Positions 14,459-22,694 are shown, counted from the first letter of the stretch. The stretch is 36,503 nucleotides of DNA from Modestobacter excelsi (GCF_005930495.1 NZ_SJEX01000051.1:1-36503), one strand, 5' to 3'. Notes: a model not told the origin generated them from the sequence alone. Numbers and translations are program-made.

Positions 14459-15954
14459 CACGAGCCGGCCAGGACATCGGCGACGGCCGCGGTCAGCGTG
14501 GCCGCCCGGTGTGGCGCGGCGGCGATCTCCTGCGGCCGGGTGACCGGCGTCGGCACGATGATCGATGCGGCACCGGCCGCCGTCGCGGCACCGACGTCGG
14601 CGCCGATGTCGCCGATGACCAGGCAGCAGGCCGGGTCGACGTCGAGCTCGGCGCAGGCCGCCGTGACCATGCCGGGCGCGGGCTTGCGGCAGTCGCAGCC
14701 GTCCTCGGCGGTGTGCGGGCAGACCTGGACGGTGTCGAACGGGCCCAGCAGCTCGGCCAGCCGGGCGTTCACCGCGTCGACCTGCGCGCGGGTGATCAGC
14801 CCGCGGCCGACGCCGGACTGGTTGCTGACCAGGCCGATCCGCACACCGCGGGCGCGCAGCTCGTCGAGCGCCTCACGGGCGCCGTCGACCGGGCGGACCT
14901 GGTCGGGGTCGCCGTTGTAGGGCACGTCGTGCACCAGGGTGCCGTCGCGGTCGAAGAGCACCAGGTCGGGCAGCCCGCGCCAGGCGGTGATCTTCCGGTG
15001 CTGCACGGCGCCGCGCAGGACGTGCCAGGTGGCCAGCGGCGGGATGACCGCGCTGGTGGCGAGCATGGTGGTGACCTCGGCGCGATCCCGCGGGCCGGGT
15101 GCGATCCTGGCCCAGGCGAACTCGGCGGTGCCGGCCAGCCAGCCGAGCGCGGCCAGCGCGGCCCCTCGGGGCCGGCCGGCCACCAGCAGGCCGGCCGCAC
15201 CGAGGGCGGCGGCGGTCACCGCGAGGTGGCGGGGACGGCGGCCGACGGCGGCGTCGGCCCGCTTCCGCCAGGTCGGCCCGTGCAGCCCTCGCATCAGCAC
15301 GTCGTCGGCGTTGCCGGCCTGCACGCGGGCGGACACCCAGCGGTCGACCGGTCGCACCGGGTGGGTGATCCACCGCCGGCCACGGGTCAGCGTCGAGCCG
15401 GTGTCCATCACCCGCAGCGCCAGGTCGGAGTCCTCGCGGAAGGCCCGCGGGAAGCGCTCGTCGAAGCCGCCGACCGCGGCGAGCGCGGCGCGGCGGTAGG
15501 CGAGATCGGCGGTGATCCAGCTGCTGGTGGCCAGCCCCGCGGTGCCGCGCTCCCAGTCGGTGGGTCGGCGGTCCTCGGGCAGCGGCACCCGGACCTGGCC
15601 CTGGGTGCCGGCCACCTCGGCCGGCAGCGCGGCGAGGTCCTCGGCGAGCCGGTCGTACCAGTCGGGGTCGGGGACGACGTCGTCGTCGAGGAAGGCGATC
15701 CAGCCGGTGCGGGCGCTGCGCCAGCCCAGGTTGCGGGCGGCCGCCGGACCGCCGCCGCCGGTGCGCACCACGCGGACCGGCGGGAGGCCCGGCCGCTCGG
15801 GGGACAGCGGCGGACCGGTCGGGCGGTCGTCGACCAGGACCAGCTCAGCGGGGCGCGGCCCGGTGCCGGCGGCGAGGGCGTCGAGCAGGACGTCCAGCGA
15901 CGGCCGGCCGATCGTCGGGACGACGACCGTGCAGTCGCGCAGGACAACCGTCAT
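14455..15954 (-). CDS. GT2 glycosyltransferase fused to GmhB-type HAD phosphatase
   Basis: 499 residues. Residues ~1-230 form a GT-A family 2 domain: VVVPTIGRPS, LVLVDDRP and the metal-binding FLDDDVVPDPDWYDRL near residue 88. A hydrophobic stretch (~235-310) may be membrane-associated. Residues ~320-499 are a HAD-IIIA phosphatase: LFDRDGTLVHD, VSNQSGVGRGLI and the GmhB zinc loop CPHTAEDGCDCRKPAPGM, then GDIGADVGAA. GmhB removes the 7-phosphate of heptose-1,7-bisphosphate. The fusion puts a pathway enzyme and a transferase in one chain at the head of the operon. ATG 15954 is preferred; 15990 is an upstream alternative. Confidence 0.9.
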   Translation of the reverse strand: MTVVLRDCTVVVPTIGRPSLDVLLDALAAGTGPRPAELVLVDDRPTGPPLSPERPGLPPVRVVRTGGGGPAAARNLGWRSARTGWIAFLDDDVVPDPDWYDRLAEDLAALPAEVAGTQGQVRVPLPEDRRPTDWERGTAGLATSSWITADLAYRRAALAAVGGFDERFPRAFREDSDLALRVMDTGSTLTRGRRWITHPVRPVDRWVSARVQAGNADDVLMRGLHGPTWRKRADAAVGRRPRHLAVTAAALGAAGLLVAGRPRGAALAALGWLAGTAEFAWARIAPGPRDRAEVTTMLATSAVIPPLATWHVLRGAVQHRKITAWRGLPDLVLFDRDGTLVHDVPYNGDPDQVRPVDGAREALDELRARGVRIGLVSNQSGVGRGLITRAQVDAVNARLAELLGPFDTVQVCPHTAEDGCDCRKPAPGMVTAACAELDVDPACCLVIGDIGADVGAATAAGAASIIVPTPVTRPQEIAAAPHRAATLTAAVADVLAGSW

Positions 15955-15974
15955 GCCCGATCGGTTCCCGCGCT

Positions 15975-16001
15975 CCACCGGCCGAAACACTACGGGCTTT
16001 A
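15975..16001 (-). promoter_or_regulatory. Candidate sigma-28/FliA-type promoter of the heptose operon
   Basis: On the minus strand TAAA (15998-16001) is followed after exactly 15 nt by GCCGGTGG (15975-15982). The FliA consensus is TAAA-N15-GCCGATAA, so the -35 is complete and the -10 matches 5 of 8. Transcription would start about 14 nt before the ATG at 15954. The stretch is also the most AT-rich patch of the leader. Confidence 0.35.
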
Positions 16002-16072
16002 AGTTGTCCGGGGCCAGATCGGGGCGTACCCGTCCGGGTGATCGTCACGCACGTGCCTGCGGGGTTCTTTCC

Positions 16073-16585
16073 TCAGTAGCGGCGCGCGGCGGACGACACC
16101 CGGGCGAGGGCGTCGGTGACCAGGGCGGCGTCGTCCCCGAGCATGGTCAGCAGGTGCGCGACCAGGTCGTCGTGGGTCGAGCCGGCGGCGCGGACCCGCT
16201 CCCGGCCGACGTCGGTCAGGCTGGCGTGCAGCAGCCGGCGGTCGCCGCTGTGCCGCTCGCGGGTGACCAGCCCCTCGTCGACCAGCCGGTTCACCGTGCT
16301 GGTGATGCCGGGCCGGCTGAGCCCGACGGCCTCGGCCAGGTCGCCCATCGAGGCCCGCTCGTCGGGTGACTCGGCGATCCGTCGGAGCACCTCGAAGCCG
16401 GTGAGGGAGAGCCCGTGCTGGCGGTGCAACGCGGAGTCGACCCGGCGGGTGATCCGGTCGTGCACCTGGACGATGCGCAGCCAGGTCTCCGTCGCGCTCG
16501 GGCCGGCGCCGGCCAGGCCACGGACGTCCCGCGGCACGCCACGCGGCGGGGCGCCGTCGTGACGCCGGTCCAGGTGCTGGTCCAT
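16073..16585 (-). CDS. MarR-family transcriptional regulator
   Basis: 170 residues with a winged helix: LTGFEVLRRIAESPDERASM, then GDLAEAVGLSRPGITSTVNR as the recognition helix, and LVTRERHSGDRRLLHASLT as the wing with the conserved DRR. MarR proteins bind palindromes as dimers and respond to phenolic or oxidant ligands. The ATG is preceded by GTGGAACC. It follows the secreted protein gene on the same strand by 23 bp and is probably in one transcript with it; it could equally regulate the convergent-side heptose operon promoter 70 bp beyond its stop (inference). Confidence 0.9.
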   Translation of the reverse strand: MDQHLDRRHDGAPPRGVPRDVRGLAGAGPSATETWLRIVQVHDRITRRVDSALHRQHGLSLTGFEVLRRIAESPDERASMGDLAEAVGLSRPGITSTVNRLVDEGLVTRERHSGDRRLLHASLTDVGRERVRAAGSTHDDLVAHLLTMLGDDAALVTDALARVSSAARRY

Positions 16586-16608
16586 GGGGGGTTCCACGTC
16601 CTCGTCGT

Positions 16609-17532
16609 TCAGCAGGGCGCCGGCAGCGCGGCGCCGCGGGGACGCCGGGCCGCGCACAGGCCCAGCAGCCCGGAGGCGCCGATCAGGGAGGCCCCCGCGG
16701 CGAGCACGGGGACGGAGGTGGTCTGCTCGGCCAGCGGCCGGACGCGGGCGGCGACCTGCAGGTCCAGCCCGGCGGTGGCGGTGGAGACCGCGCCGACGAG
16801 CTGCACGGTCGCCGTCCCGAGCGCGGCGGCCCGCGGGATCTGCACGACCGCCTCGACGCTGCCGTCGGGCGCCGCCTCGACGGTGGTCAGCGCGCCGTCC
16901 CGGCCGACGAGGGTGACCTGGACCGGCTCGCCGGGAGAGAACCCGGTGGCCCGCACGGTGACCACGCCGCCCGGCGCGACGGAGGCCGACGAGGCGCTGG
17001 CCGCCTCGGCACCGGCGTCGTCGTCCCCCCAGGTCGTCTCGTCGGTGCCGCCGGTCGGCACCGTGGCGCTCGTCCGGGTCGCCGGCTCGGTGCCGGAGGA
17101 CAGCGCGACGGGCGCGACCGCCGCGCAGTCCTCGGCGCTCGGCCGGGTGTAGGTGCCGAACTCGATCGGCGCCTCGGTGGTGCCGTCGGGTCGGGTCACG
17201 CTCACCGACACGTCGACCGTCTGGCCCCAGTCGACGTCGTCGCTGGCCAGCTCGGTCTGCTCGCCGGCGGCCAGCTGAGCGACGTCCTGCTCGGCGGCGC
17301 CGTCGAAGACGAGCGCCACCCGGCGCGCCTGGGTGCCGTTGGTGACCTCGACCCGGACGACGCCCGGCCCACAGCTCGGGCCGTGGGTGATCTCGGCGAA
17401 GGGACGGCGCGGGTCCTCGATGGCGGCGGCGGGACCGGCCAGCGCGACCGCCATGGTGAGCAGGACACCGGTGGTCGCCAGCACCCGCACGGCAGCGGCG
17501 GACGCGGAACGGAGGGAGAGGTGTGTCGGCAC
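16609..17532 (-). CDS. Secreted, C-terminally anchored Ig-like/IPT-domain protein
   Basis: 307 residues. The signal peptide ends at about AGPAAA, with a hydrophobic core [17 protein letters not shown]. Two beta-rich regions follow: residues ~45-140 (cohesin-like fold, [20 protein letters not shown]) and ~190-260 ([20 protein letters not shown], an IPT/TIG-like repeat). A C-terminal hydrophobic segment ([19 protein letters not shown]) followed by Arg residues anchors it in the membrane. GGGGGAA lies six bases before the GTG. The function is unknown; the layout suggests a cell-surface structural or adhesive protein. Confidence 0.75.
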   Translation of the reverse strand: MPTHLSLRSASAAAVRVLATTGVLLTMAVALAGPAAAIEDPRRPFAEITHGPSCGPGVVRVEVTNGTQARRVALVFDGAAEQDVAQLAAGEQTELASDDVDWGQTVDVSVSVTRPDGTTEAPIEFGTYTRPSAEDCAAVAPVALSSGTEPATRTSATVPTGGTDETTWGDDDAGAEAASASSASVAPGGVVTVRATGFSPGEPVQVTLVGRDGALTTVEAAPDGSVEAVVQIPRAAALGTATVQLVGAVSTATAGLDLQVAARVRPLAEQTTSVPVLAAGASLIGASGLLGLCAARRPRGAALPAPC

Positions 17533-17732
17533 GGTCGTTCCCCCGATCTCGCGCCTGTCGCACGGCTGGTCCCGCGGCGTGTCCGTGTCCTGCCCCGGAA
17601 CTGCCCCAACCATGTACGAGGAACGCACCGCCAGTCCCGTACGCCACACCAGTCACATGCGGGTCAGCGGCGTGTCACTCCGGGCGTGTCGTGGGACGGC
17701 CCCGCAGCGGGCGGCCGGGAGAGGCAGGTCAC

Positions 17733-17738
17733 TACGGT
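17733..17738 (+). promoter_or_regulatory. -10 element TACGGT, probably leaderless
   Basis: TACGGT ends six bases before the GTG at 17745, placing the transcription start at or next to the start codon. No Shine-Dalgarno sequence is seen, which fits leaderless expression. Confidence 0.45.
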
Positions 17739-17744
17739 GGCCGG

Positions 17745-19055
17745 GTGAGCTCAGCGGCGGGCACGGGGCGGCGGCGGCAGGACGCGGTCTACCGGGCGGG
17801 CGTGTACGGCCGGCACCCGCGGGTGCCGACGGCCTACCGGCAGCTGGCGACCGAGGCGCGCCGCCGGCTCGGCGCCCGCGCCTACGGCTACGTGGCCGGC
17901 GGCGCCGGCGACGAGGACACCCAGCGCGCCGACCGGGCGGCGTTCGACCGCTGGGCGGTGGTCCCCCGGGTGCTGCGGGACGTCAGCGCGCGGGACACCT
18001 CCGTCGAGCTGTTCGGACGGCGACTGCCGGCACCGCTGCTGCTGGGCCCGGTCGGCGCGCTGGAGCTGGTGCACCCCGAGGCCGACCTCGCCGTCGCACG
18101 GGCGGCCGCGTCGATCGGCGTCCCGATGGTGTTCTCCAACCAGGCGTCGGTGCCGATGGAGACCACCGCGGCGGCGATGGGCTCTGGTCCCGACGCCGCG
18201 CCGCGCTGGATGCAGCTGTACTGGTCGACCTCCGACGAGCTGGTGGAGAGCCTGCTGGGCCGGGCGGAGGCCTGCGGCTGCGACGCGGTCGTGGTCACCC
18301 TGGACACCACGATGCTCGGCTGGCGGCCACGCGACCTCGACCTCGGGCACCTGCCGTTCGCGCTGGGCAAGGGCATCGCGCAGTACACCTCCGACCCGGT
18401 GTTCCGCCGGCTCGTCGAGGAGCGCGCGGCCGCGGCGGGCAGCCCCCGCGACCCGCAGCCGCGGCCCAACCCCTCCGCCGTCCGGGCGCTGGTGGGCATG
18501 TCCCGGGCGTGGTCCCGGGCCACCGGCATGCCGCTGCGCGAGGCGCTGCGCTCACCGCTCCCCCGTGCGGCCGTGGAGGTGTTCCTCGGCATCTACTCCC
18601 GGCCCTCGATCACCTGGGCGGACCTGGCCTGGCTGCGGCAGCGGACCCGGCTGCCGATCGTGCTCAAGGGCGTGCTGCACCCCGACGACGCGCGCCGGGC
18701 CGTCGACGAGGGGGTCGACGGCCTGGTGGTCAGCACGCACGGCGGGCGCCAGGTGGACCGCTCGATCGCCGCGCTGGACGCGTTGCCCGACGCGGTCGAC
18801 GCCATCGCCGACCGGGTGCCGGTGCTGTTCGACAGCGGCGTGCGCAGCGGCGCCGACGTGCTGGTCGCCGTCGCGCTGGGCGCCCGCGCGGTGCTGCTCG
18901 GCCGGCCGTACGCCTGGGGGCTGGGCGTGGCCGGCGAGGAGGGCGTGCGGCAGGTGGTCGAGGACGTGCTCGGCGAGTTCGACCTGACCCTGGGCCTGAC
19001 CGGGCACACCGCCGTCGGCCAGCTCAGCCGCGAGACCCTCCGCCGCCGCCCCTGA
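17745..19055 (+). CDS. FMN-dependent alpha-hydroxyacid oxidase (lactate 2-monooxygenase-like)
   Basis: 436 residues of the FMN alpha-hydroxyacid dehydrogenase barrel. Visible features are [85 protein letters not shown] (active-site Lys), [16 protein letters not shown] (catalytic His and substrate Arg) and [20 protein letters not shown] (phosphate binding). Length and the '[19 protein letters not shown]' type insertion resemble lactate 2-monooxygenase rather than LldD. It oxidises a 2-hydroxyacid such as lactate. The frame is open upstream to 17523, but the domain and the TACGGT element favour GTG 17745. Confidence 0.88.
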   Translation: MSSAAGTGRRRQDAVYRAGVYGRHPRVPTAYRQLATEARRRLGARAYGYVAGGAGDEDTQRADRAAFDRWAVVPRVLRDVSARDTSVELFGRRLPAPLLLGPVGALELVHPEADLAVARAAASIGVPMVFSNQASVPMETTAAAMGSGPDAAPRWMQLYWSTSDELVESLLGRAEACGCDAVVVTLDTTMLGWRPRDLDLGHLPFALGKGIAQYTSDPVFRRLVEERAAAAGSPRDPQPRPNPSAVRALVGMSRAWSRATGMPLREALRSPLPRAAVEVFLGIYSRPSITWADLAWLRQRTRLPIVLKGVLHPDDARRAVDEGVDGLVVSTHGGRQVDRSIAALDALPDAVDAIADRVPVLFDSGVRSGADVLVAVALGARAVLLGRPYAWGLGVAGEEGVRQVVEDVLGEFDLTLGLTGHTAVGQLSRETLRRRP

Positions 19056-19185
19056 CCCGGTGATCGCCCCAGGCGTGCCTTCGGCGAACAGCTCGGCCCC
19101 TCTGTGCGGCGCGCCGACCGGCCCTTGACTTCGATCTGTGAGCGGAGTCACAGTGAACGCGGGCGGGGGCAGCCGGTACGAGTGG

Positions 19186-19203
19186 CCCTCCACCGCTGGA
19201 GGG
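19186..19203. terminator. Terminator-like hairpin between convergent genes
   Basis: CCCTCCA / TGGAGGG form a 7-bp stem with the tetraloop CCGC in the 232-bp gap between the alpha-hydroxyacid oxidase and the convergent MBL gene. I see no gene in the rest of this gap. Confidence 0.55.
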
Positions 19204-19287
19204 ACCGACCAACGCGGCCAGACCGTCAGGGCCGGCCCCCCGCCCGCCAACCTCCTCCGCGCGGACCGGTCGTGCGCCCGGGCGTGC

Positions 19288-20028
19288 TCAGCCCCGTGCC
19301 GCAGTCACCGCGTCGGCGACCGGCCCGCGCCAGGGCTCCCCGTGCCCGGGCAGCACCAGCTCGGCGTGCAGCCCGGCCAGCGGCGCCAGCGCGGCCGCCG
19401 TCGCCGCCCGGTCGTGGTCGAAGAAGCCGGGCAGCAGCTGCGGACCCCGGCGCCGCGAGGTGGGGTGCCCGGTGACCAGCCCGTCGCCGGTGAGCACCGC
19501 CCCGACGGCCGGCAGGTGGAAGGCGCTGTGCCCGCGGGTGTGCCCCGGCGTCGGCACCGGCACCGGCCCGCCGGGCAGGTCCAGCGGGCCGGCGCCGGGG
19601 AACGGCTGCGCGTAGGGGACGGCGGTCGGCGTCGTGCCGCCGAGCCGGATCGCCCGCACCGCCCACGGCAGCACGCCCGGCCGCCACGCGTTGGCCAGCA
19701 CCTGCACCGGCGTGACCTGCTCGAGGAACTCCCGGTGGGCGTGCGGGACCTCGGCGGCGCTGCACCAGGCGGGGGTGCCGTGCTGCGCGTGCAGGAGGCC
19801 GGCGGCGCCGATGTGGTCGGCGTGCGCGTGCGTGATCAGCAGCGCCCGGACGTCGCGCGGGTCGTGCCCGAGCAGCCGGATCGAGGACTCGACGTCCCCC
19901 GCGTTGCCCGGGTAGCCGGCGTCGACCAGCGTGAGGTCCCGGCCATCGCGCAGCAGGTACCAGTTGACGATGCCGCCGTCGACGCGGAACACGCCGTCGG
20001 CGACCTGCTGGACGTCGCCGCGGTTCAT
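19288..20028 (-). CDS. MBL-fold metallo-hydrolase
   Basis: 246 residues of the metallo-beta-lactamase superfamily. The zinc motif THAHADHIGAAG lies near residues 66-77, further ligands are in PTPGHTRGHSAFHLP and the final LVLPGHGEPW, and the strand NWYLLRDGRDLTLVDAGYPG precedes. Such proteins are glyoxalase II-like or lactonase-like hydrolases in the cytoplasm; the substrate is not predictable. The ATG directly follows the small exported-protein gene (17 bp gap), so they probably form an operon. No signal peptide. Confidence 0.88.
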   Translation of the reverse strand: MNRGDVQQVADGVFRVDGGIVNWYLLRDGRDLTLVDAGYPGNAGDVESSIRLLGHDPRDVRALLITHAHADHIGAAGLLHAQHGTPAWCSAAEVPHAHREFLEQVTPVQVLANAWRPGVLPWAVRAIRLGGTTPTAVPYAQPFPGAGPLDLPGGPVPVPTPGHTRGHSAFHLPAVGAVLTGDGLVTGHPTSRRRGPQLLPGFFDHDRAATAAALAPLAGLHAELVLPGHGEPWRGPVADAVTAARG

Positions 20029-20045
20029 GCCCGGCAGTCTGCCGC

Positions 20046-20450
20046 TCAGCCGCCGCCGCAGACCGACTGCTCGACCTCGGCCGGGAGCCCACCGGCCGAG
20101 CAGCTGTCCGCCGCGTCGGCCCGCTCCCAGGACCCGTCGACGTGCCGGAAGAGCTCAACGGCCTGCGGTGCGACACCGATGACCGCCCACTCGCCGGCGC
20201 AGACGGTGTCCGGCGAGGCGAGCCGGGGTGTCGGATCGCCGTCCGCCGGCGAGGGCAGCAGGGCGAGGAGCGTGGCGGCGTCGGGGCACGAGGGGGTGCC
20301 GGCCGTCTGGCCGGCCGTCCGGCCGACAGGGCCGCCGTCGGGCCCGGGCAGGGACCGGCCCAGCGCAGTGCCACCGGCGAGGACGACGACGCCCAGCAGC
20401 GCGAGGCCCGCAAAGGTGCGCCGCCGCCGCTGGTGCTGCAGGTGGTCCAC
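20046..20450 (-). CDS. Small exported or anchored hypothetical protein
   Basis: 134 residues. Basic N-terminus (HQRRRRTF), then a signal-anchor LAGLALLGVVVLAGGTALG type hydrophobic segment, a Pro/Gly/Thr linker, and a ~75-residue extracytoplasmic domain with four Cys (SCPDAATLLALL, TVCAGEW, DSCSAGGL, QSVCGGG) that may form two disulfides. I do not recognise the family. GTG is preceded by GGAGGG. It lies just upstream of the MBL hydrolase and downstream of the tRNA terminator. Confidence 0.7.
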   Translation of the reverse strand: MDHLQHQRRRRTFAGLALLGVVVLAGGTALGRSLPGPDGGPVGRTAGQTAGTPSCPDAATLLALLPSPADGDPTPRLASPDTVCAGEWAVIGVAPQAVELFRHVDGSWERADAADSCSAGGLPAEVEQSVCGGG

Positions 20451-20472
20451 GAGGCCCTCCCGGGAACACGGA

Positions 20473-20505
20473 CGGCCCCGCTCCTCACGAGGAGGAACGG
20501 GGCCG
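20473..20505. terminator. Terminator hairpin for the tRNA pair
   Basis: Outer stem CGGCCCCG (20473-20480) / CGGGGCCG (20498-20505) and inner stem CTCCT/AGGAG with loop CACG; a GAA bulge sits between. It is 20 bp past the 3' end of the minus-strand tRNA-Arg, as expected for a tRNA operon terminator. Confidence 0.65.
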
Positions 20506-20525
20506 CGCGCTGTCTCAACCAGACG

Positions 20526-20598
20526 TGCACCCGAAGGGACTCGAACCCCTAACCTTCTGATCCGTAGTCAGATGCTCTATCCGTTGAGCTACGGGTGC
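20526..20598 (-). tRNA. tRNA-Arg (anticodon ACG)
   Basis: Acceptor GCACCCG pairs with CGGGTGC. The anticodon stem TCTGA/TCAGA encloses CTACGGA, giving ACG. The T-arm is GGGGTTCGAGTCCC. CCA is not encoded. This is the tRNA whose A34 is deaminated to inosine by TadA (encoded at 610-1068). Confidence 0.96.
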
Positions 20599-20616
20599 GT
20601 GTTCAGTTGTCGTGCG

Positions 20617-20705
20617 CGGAGGCTCCGGGATTTGAACCCGGGATGGGGATTAACCCAAACCGCATTAGCAGTGCGGCGCCATAGACCGGACTAGGCGAAG
20701 CCTCC
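20617..20705 (-). tRNA. tRNA-Ser (anticodon GCT)
   Basis: Acceptor GGAGGCT pairs with AGCCTCC. The anticodon stem CCGCA/TGCGG encloses CTGCTAA, giving GCT. A long variable arm (GGGTTAATCCC) marks class II. It lies 18 bp upstream of tRNA-Arg on the same strand; one transcript is likely. Confidence 0.96.
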
Positions 20706-20740
20706 CGGGCTCCGAGTTCCCTCGGAACCACCGAGAAGAG

Positions 20741-20746
20741 AGGTTA
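20741..20746 (-). promoter_or_regulatory. -10 element for the tRNA-Ser/tRNA-Arg operon
   Basis: TAACCT on the minus strand lies about 35 nt upstream of the tRNA-Ser 5' end, within an AT-richer stretch (AGAAGAGAGGTTACC on plus). No clear -35. Confidence 0.4.
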
Positions 20747-20758
20747 CCAGCGCCCGCG

Positions 20759-20788
20759 GGCGTCCCCCCACACGGGTAGGGGGACGCC
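20759..20788. terminator. Terminator hairpin after the MFS gene
   Basis: A perfect 10-bp stem (GGCGTCCCCC / GGGGGACGCC) with a 10-nt loop starts 7 bp past the minus-strand MFS stop. Confidence 0.75.
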
Positions 20789-20794
20789 GTCGGT

Positions 20795-22015
20795 TCAGGC
20801 GTGGACGACGTCCCGGTGGGGTGCGGTCGGGGCCGTCGGGCGGCGCCCCGGCAGCAGCGTGACCAGCACGGCGAGCGCGCCGGCCAGGGTGGCGAGCACC
20901 AGCGCACCGGCCACGCCGACGTGGGTCTCGATGAGCGCGCCACCCACGGCGGCCCCGATCGCGGAGGCGCCGAAGGAGACCGTCGACAGCCAGGTGAACG
21001 CCTCGGTGGTGGCCGCCGCCGGGGCGATCGAGCCGACCAGCGAGCTCTGCACGGTCAGCGTCGGGGCGATCGCCGTCCCGCCGAGGAACAGCAGGACGCC
21101 GAGCAGCCACGGGCTGGACACGGCGGCGAGCGGGGCCAGGCCGACGGTCACGCCGAGCAGCCCCCAGCGGTACTGGCGGGGCAACGTGGCGCTGATCATC
21201 CGGGCGCCGAACCAGAGGCCGCCACCGGCGGAGCCGAGCGCCCAGACGGCGAGCAGCAGGCCGGACATCCCGGGGGCGCCGGCCGCGTCGGCGAACGCCG
21301 GGACGGCGACCTCGAGCGCGCCGATGCCGAGCATCAGCGCGGTGCCGCTGAGCAGGATGCGCGGCATACCGGGCGTGGTCACCGTCGCGAACAACGGCCG
21401 CCGCTCGGCCGACGCCGGGACCCAGGCGCGCATGGCCGCACTGGTGGCGATGCCGAGCGCACCGGCGACGCCGAGCACGCCGGCGACCGCGAGGGCGATC
21501 GACGGACTCGCGACCAGGGCGAGGACGGCGACCAGCGAGGGGCCGGCCACGAACACCAGCTCGGTGGCGGTCGCGTCCAGCGCAAAGGCGGTGGGCCGCA
21601 CATGGGCGTCGACCCGGGACCACAGCGCCCGCACGGTGCCGGAGACCAGCGGGGTGCTCGCACCAACCGCGCCGGCCGCGGCGAGCAGCGCCCACACCGG
21701 GGACCCGAGCAGGACGACGACCGCCGCGAGCGTCAGCAGCAGCGGGTACAGGGCGGACTGCGCGAGCAGCACGCCGCGCGGGCTGCGGCGGTCGGCCAGC
21801 CGCCCGAGCACCGGGGCGACGAGGGCGGTGGCGATGCCGTAGGTGGCCGAGACGCCGCCGGCAACCGCGTACGAACCGGTCTGCTCCTGCACCATGAGGA
21901 GCAGCGCGAGCGGCACCATGGAGGACGGCAGACGGCCGGCGAAGCCGGAGAGCAAGAGCACCGGGGCGGACGGCAACCGCCACACGGTGAGGTACGAACG
22001 CATGACTGTGCTCAC
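20795..22015 (-). CDS. Major facilitator superfamily transporter
   Basis: 406 residues with 12 predicted hydrophobic segments. The first loop has GRLADRRSPRGVLLAQ, the MFS motif between TM2 and TM3. The N-terminal half starts SAPVLLLSGFAGRLPSSMVP and the long central loop carries the Arg-rich ASAERRPLF. It is a proton-driven efflux or uptake pump of unknown substrate. GTG 22015 or ATG 22003 could be the start. It is divergent from a CGNR regulator, and both promoters lie on a 42-nt inverted repeat, which suggests substrate-responsive control of an efflux pump. Confidence 0.9.
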   Translation of the reverse strand: MSTVMRSYLTVWRLPSAPVLLLSGFAGRLPSSMVPLALLLMVQEQTGSYAVAGGVSATYGIATALVAPVLGRLADRRSPRGVLLAQSALYPLLLTLAAVVVLLGSPVWALLAAAGAVGASTPLVSGTVRALWSRVDAHVRPTAFALDATATELVFVAGPSLVAVLALVASPSIALAVAGVLGVAGALGIATSAAMRAWVPASAERRPLFATVTTPGMPRILLSGTALMLGIGALEVAVPAFADAAGAPGMSGLLLAVWALGSAGGGLWFGARMISATLPRQYRWGLLGVTVGLAPLAAVSSPWLLGVLLFLGGTAIAPTLTVQSSLVGSIAPAAATTEAFTWLSTVSFGASAIGAAVGGALIETHVGVAGALVLATLAGALAVLVTLLPGRRPTAPTAPHRDVVHA

Positions 22016-22034
22016 TTCAGGTTGTGCGATGAGG

Positions 22035-22076
22035 GAATCTGTAGGGGGTCAACGCCGGTTGAGTCCCTACAGATTC
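22035..22076. promoter_or_regulatory. 42-nt inverted repeat: candidate operator of the MFS/CGNR divergon
   Basis: Perfect 12-bp arms GAATCTGTAGGG (22035-22046) and complement (22065-22076) enclose a second 5-bp pair TCAAC/GTTGA around GCCG. The inner pair contains TTGACC on minus (22047-22052) and TTGAGT on plus (22059-22064), both usable as -35 boxes, the plus one with TAGCAC at 22084-22089. A protein bound to the arms would control both genes. Confidence 0.65.
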
Positions 22077-22104
22077 CAGAGGCTAGCACGGCGTAGGGAG
22101 CCAA

Positions 22105-22635
22105 ATGGACTACGACACCTACGGGTCGAATGCGGTGGAGTTGGCGATCGACCTGGCCAACGCCGACCGCGAGGACCCGGGCTGGGTGCTGGCGTTCCTC
22201 GACGCCCACACCGAGTGGTTCACCGAGGGCACGTCGCTGTCCCTGCCCGAGCAGGTCGCCGGGCAGGTGGCCCAGACCGCAACGCTGGTCCGTGACGTCG
22301 CGCTGGCCGAGAGCGAGCCCGACGTGATGGCCCGGCTGAACGCCCTGCTGGCGCTGGCCTCACCCCGGCCGTACGCGACCGACCACGACGGCGAGCTGCA
22401 CCTGCACTACGCCCGCCCGGACGCCGGCGCGGTCGAGCAGCTGACGACGACGGTGGCGATGGGCCTGTCGCAGGTCGTCGTCCAGCACGGCTGGCAGCGA
22501 CTGGGCGTCTGCTCGGCGGAGGGCTGCGGCAACGTCTACGTCGACACCTCGCGCAACGCCAGCCGCCGCTACTGCTCCAACACCTGCGCCAGCCGCTCGA
22601 CGGTCGCCGCCTACCGGGCCCGCAAGCGCGCCTGA
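22105..22635 (+). CDS. CGNR zinc-finger transcriptional regulator
   Basis: 176 residues. The N-terminal ~125 residues are the stress/ABATE-like domain (GSNAVELAIDLANAD, the LNALLALA region). The C-terminal CGNR zinc finger reads LGVCSAEGCGNVYVDTSRN, then RRYCSNTCASRSTVAAYRAR, with the four Cys spaced C-x4-C and C-x3-C and a basic recognition tail. The usual Cys-Gly-Asn-Arg turn is visible as CGN. GGGAG precedes the ATG. It is divergent from the MFS transporter across an inverted repeat and probably regulates it and itself. Confidence 0.9.
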   Translation: MDYDTYGSNAVELAIDLANADREDPGWVLAFLDAHTEWFTEGTSLSLPEQVAGQVAQTATLVRDVALAESEPDVMARLNALLALASPRPYATDHDGELHLHYARPDAGAVEQLTTTVAMGLSQVVVQHGWQRLGVCSAEGCGNVYVDTSRNASRRYCSNTCASRSTVAAYRARKRA

Positions 22636-22642
22636 GGGAACA

Positions 22643-22691
22643 CCCCGTTCCCCCCGACACTCGCGAGCTCGCGCCGGGTCCCTGAACGGGG
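22643..22691. terminator. Branched terminator-like hairpin after the CGNR gene
   Basis: CCCCGTTC (22643-22650) pairs with GAACGGGG (22684-22691), and the enclosed stretch contains the 12-bp palindrome CGCGAGCTCGCG (22662-22673). It ends four bases before the -10 of the next gene. Confidence 0.5.
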
Positions 22692-22694
22692 CAC

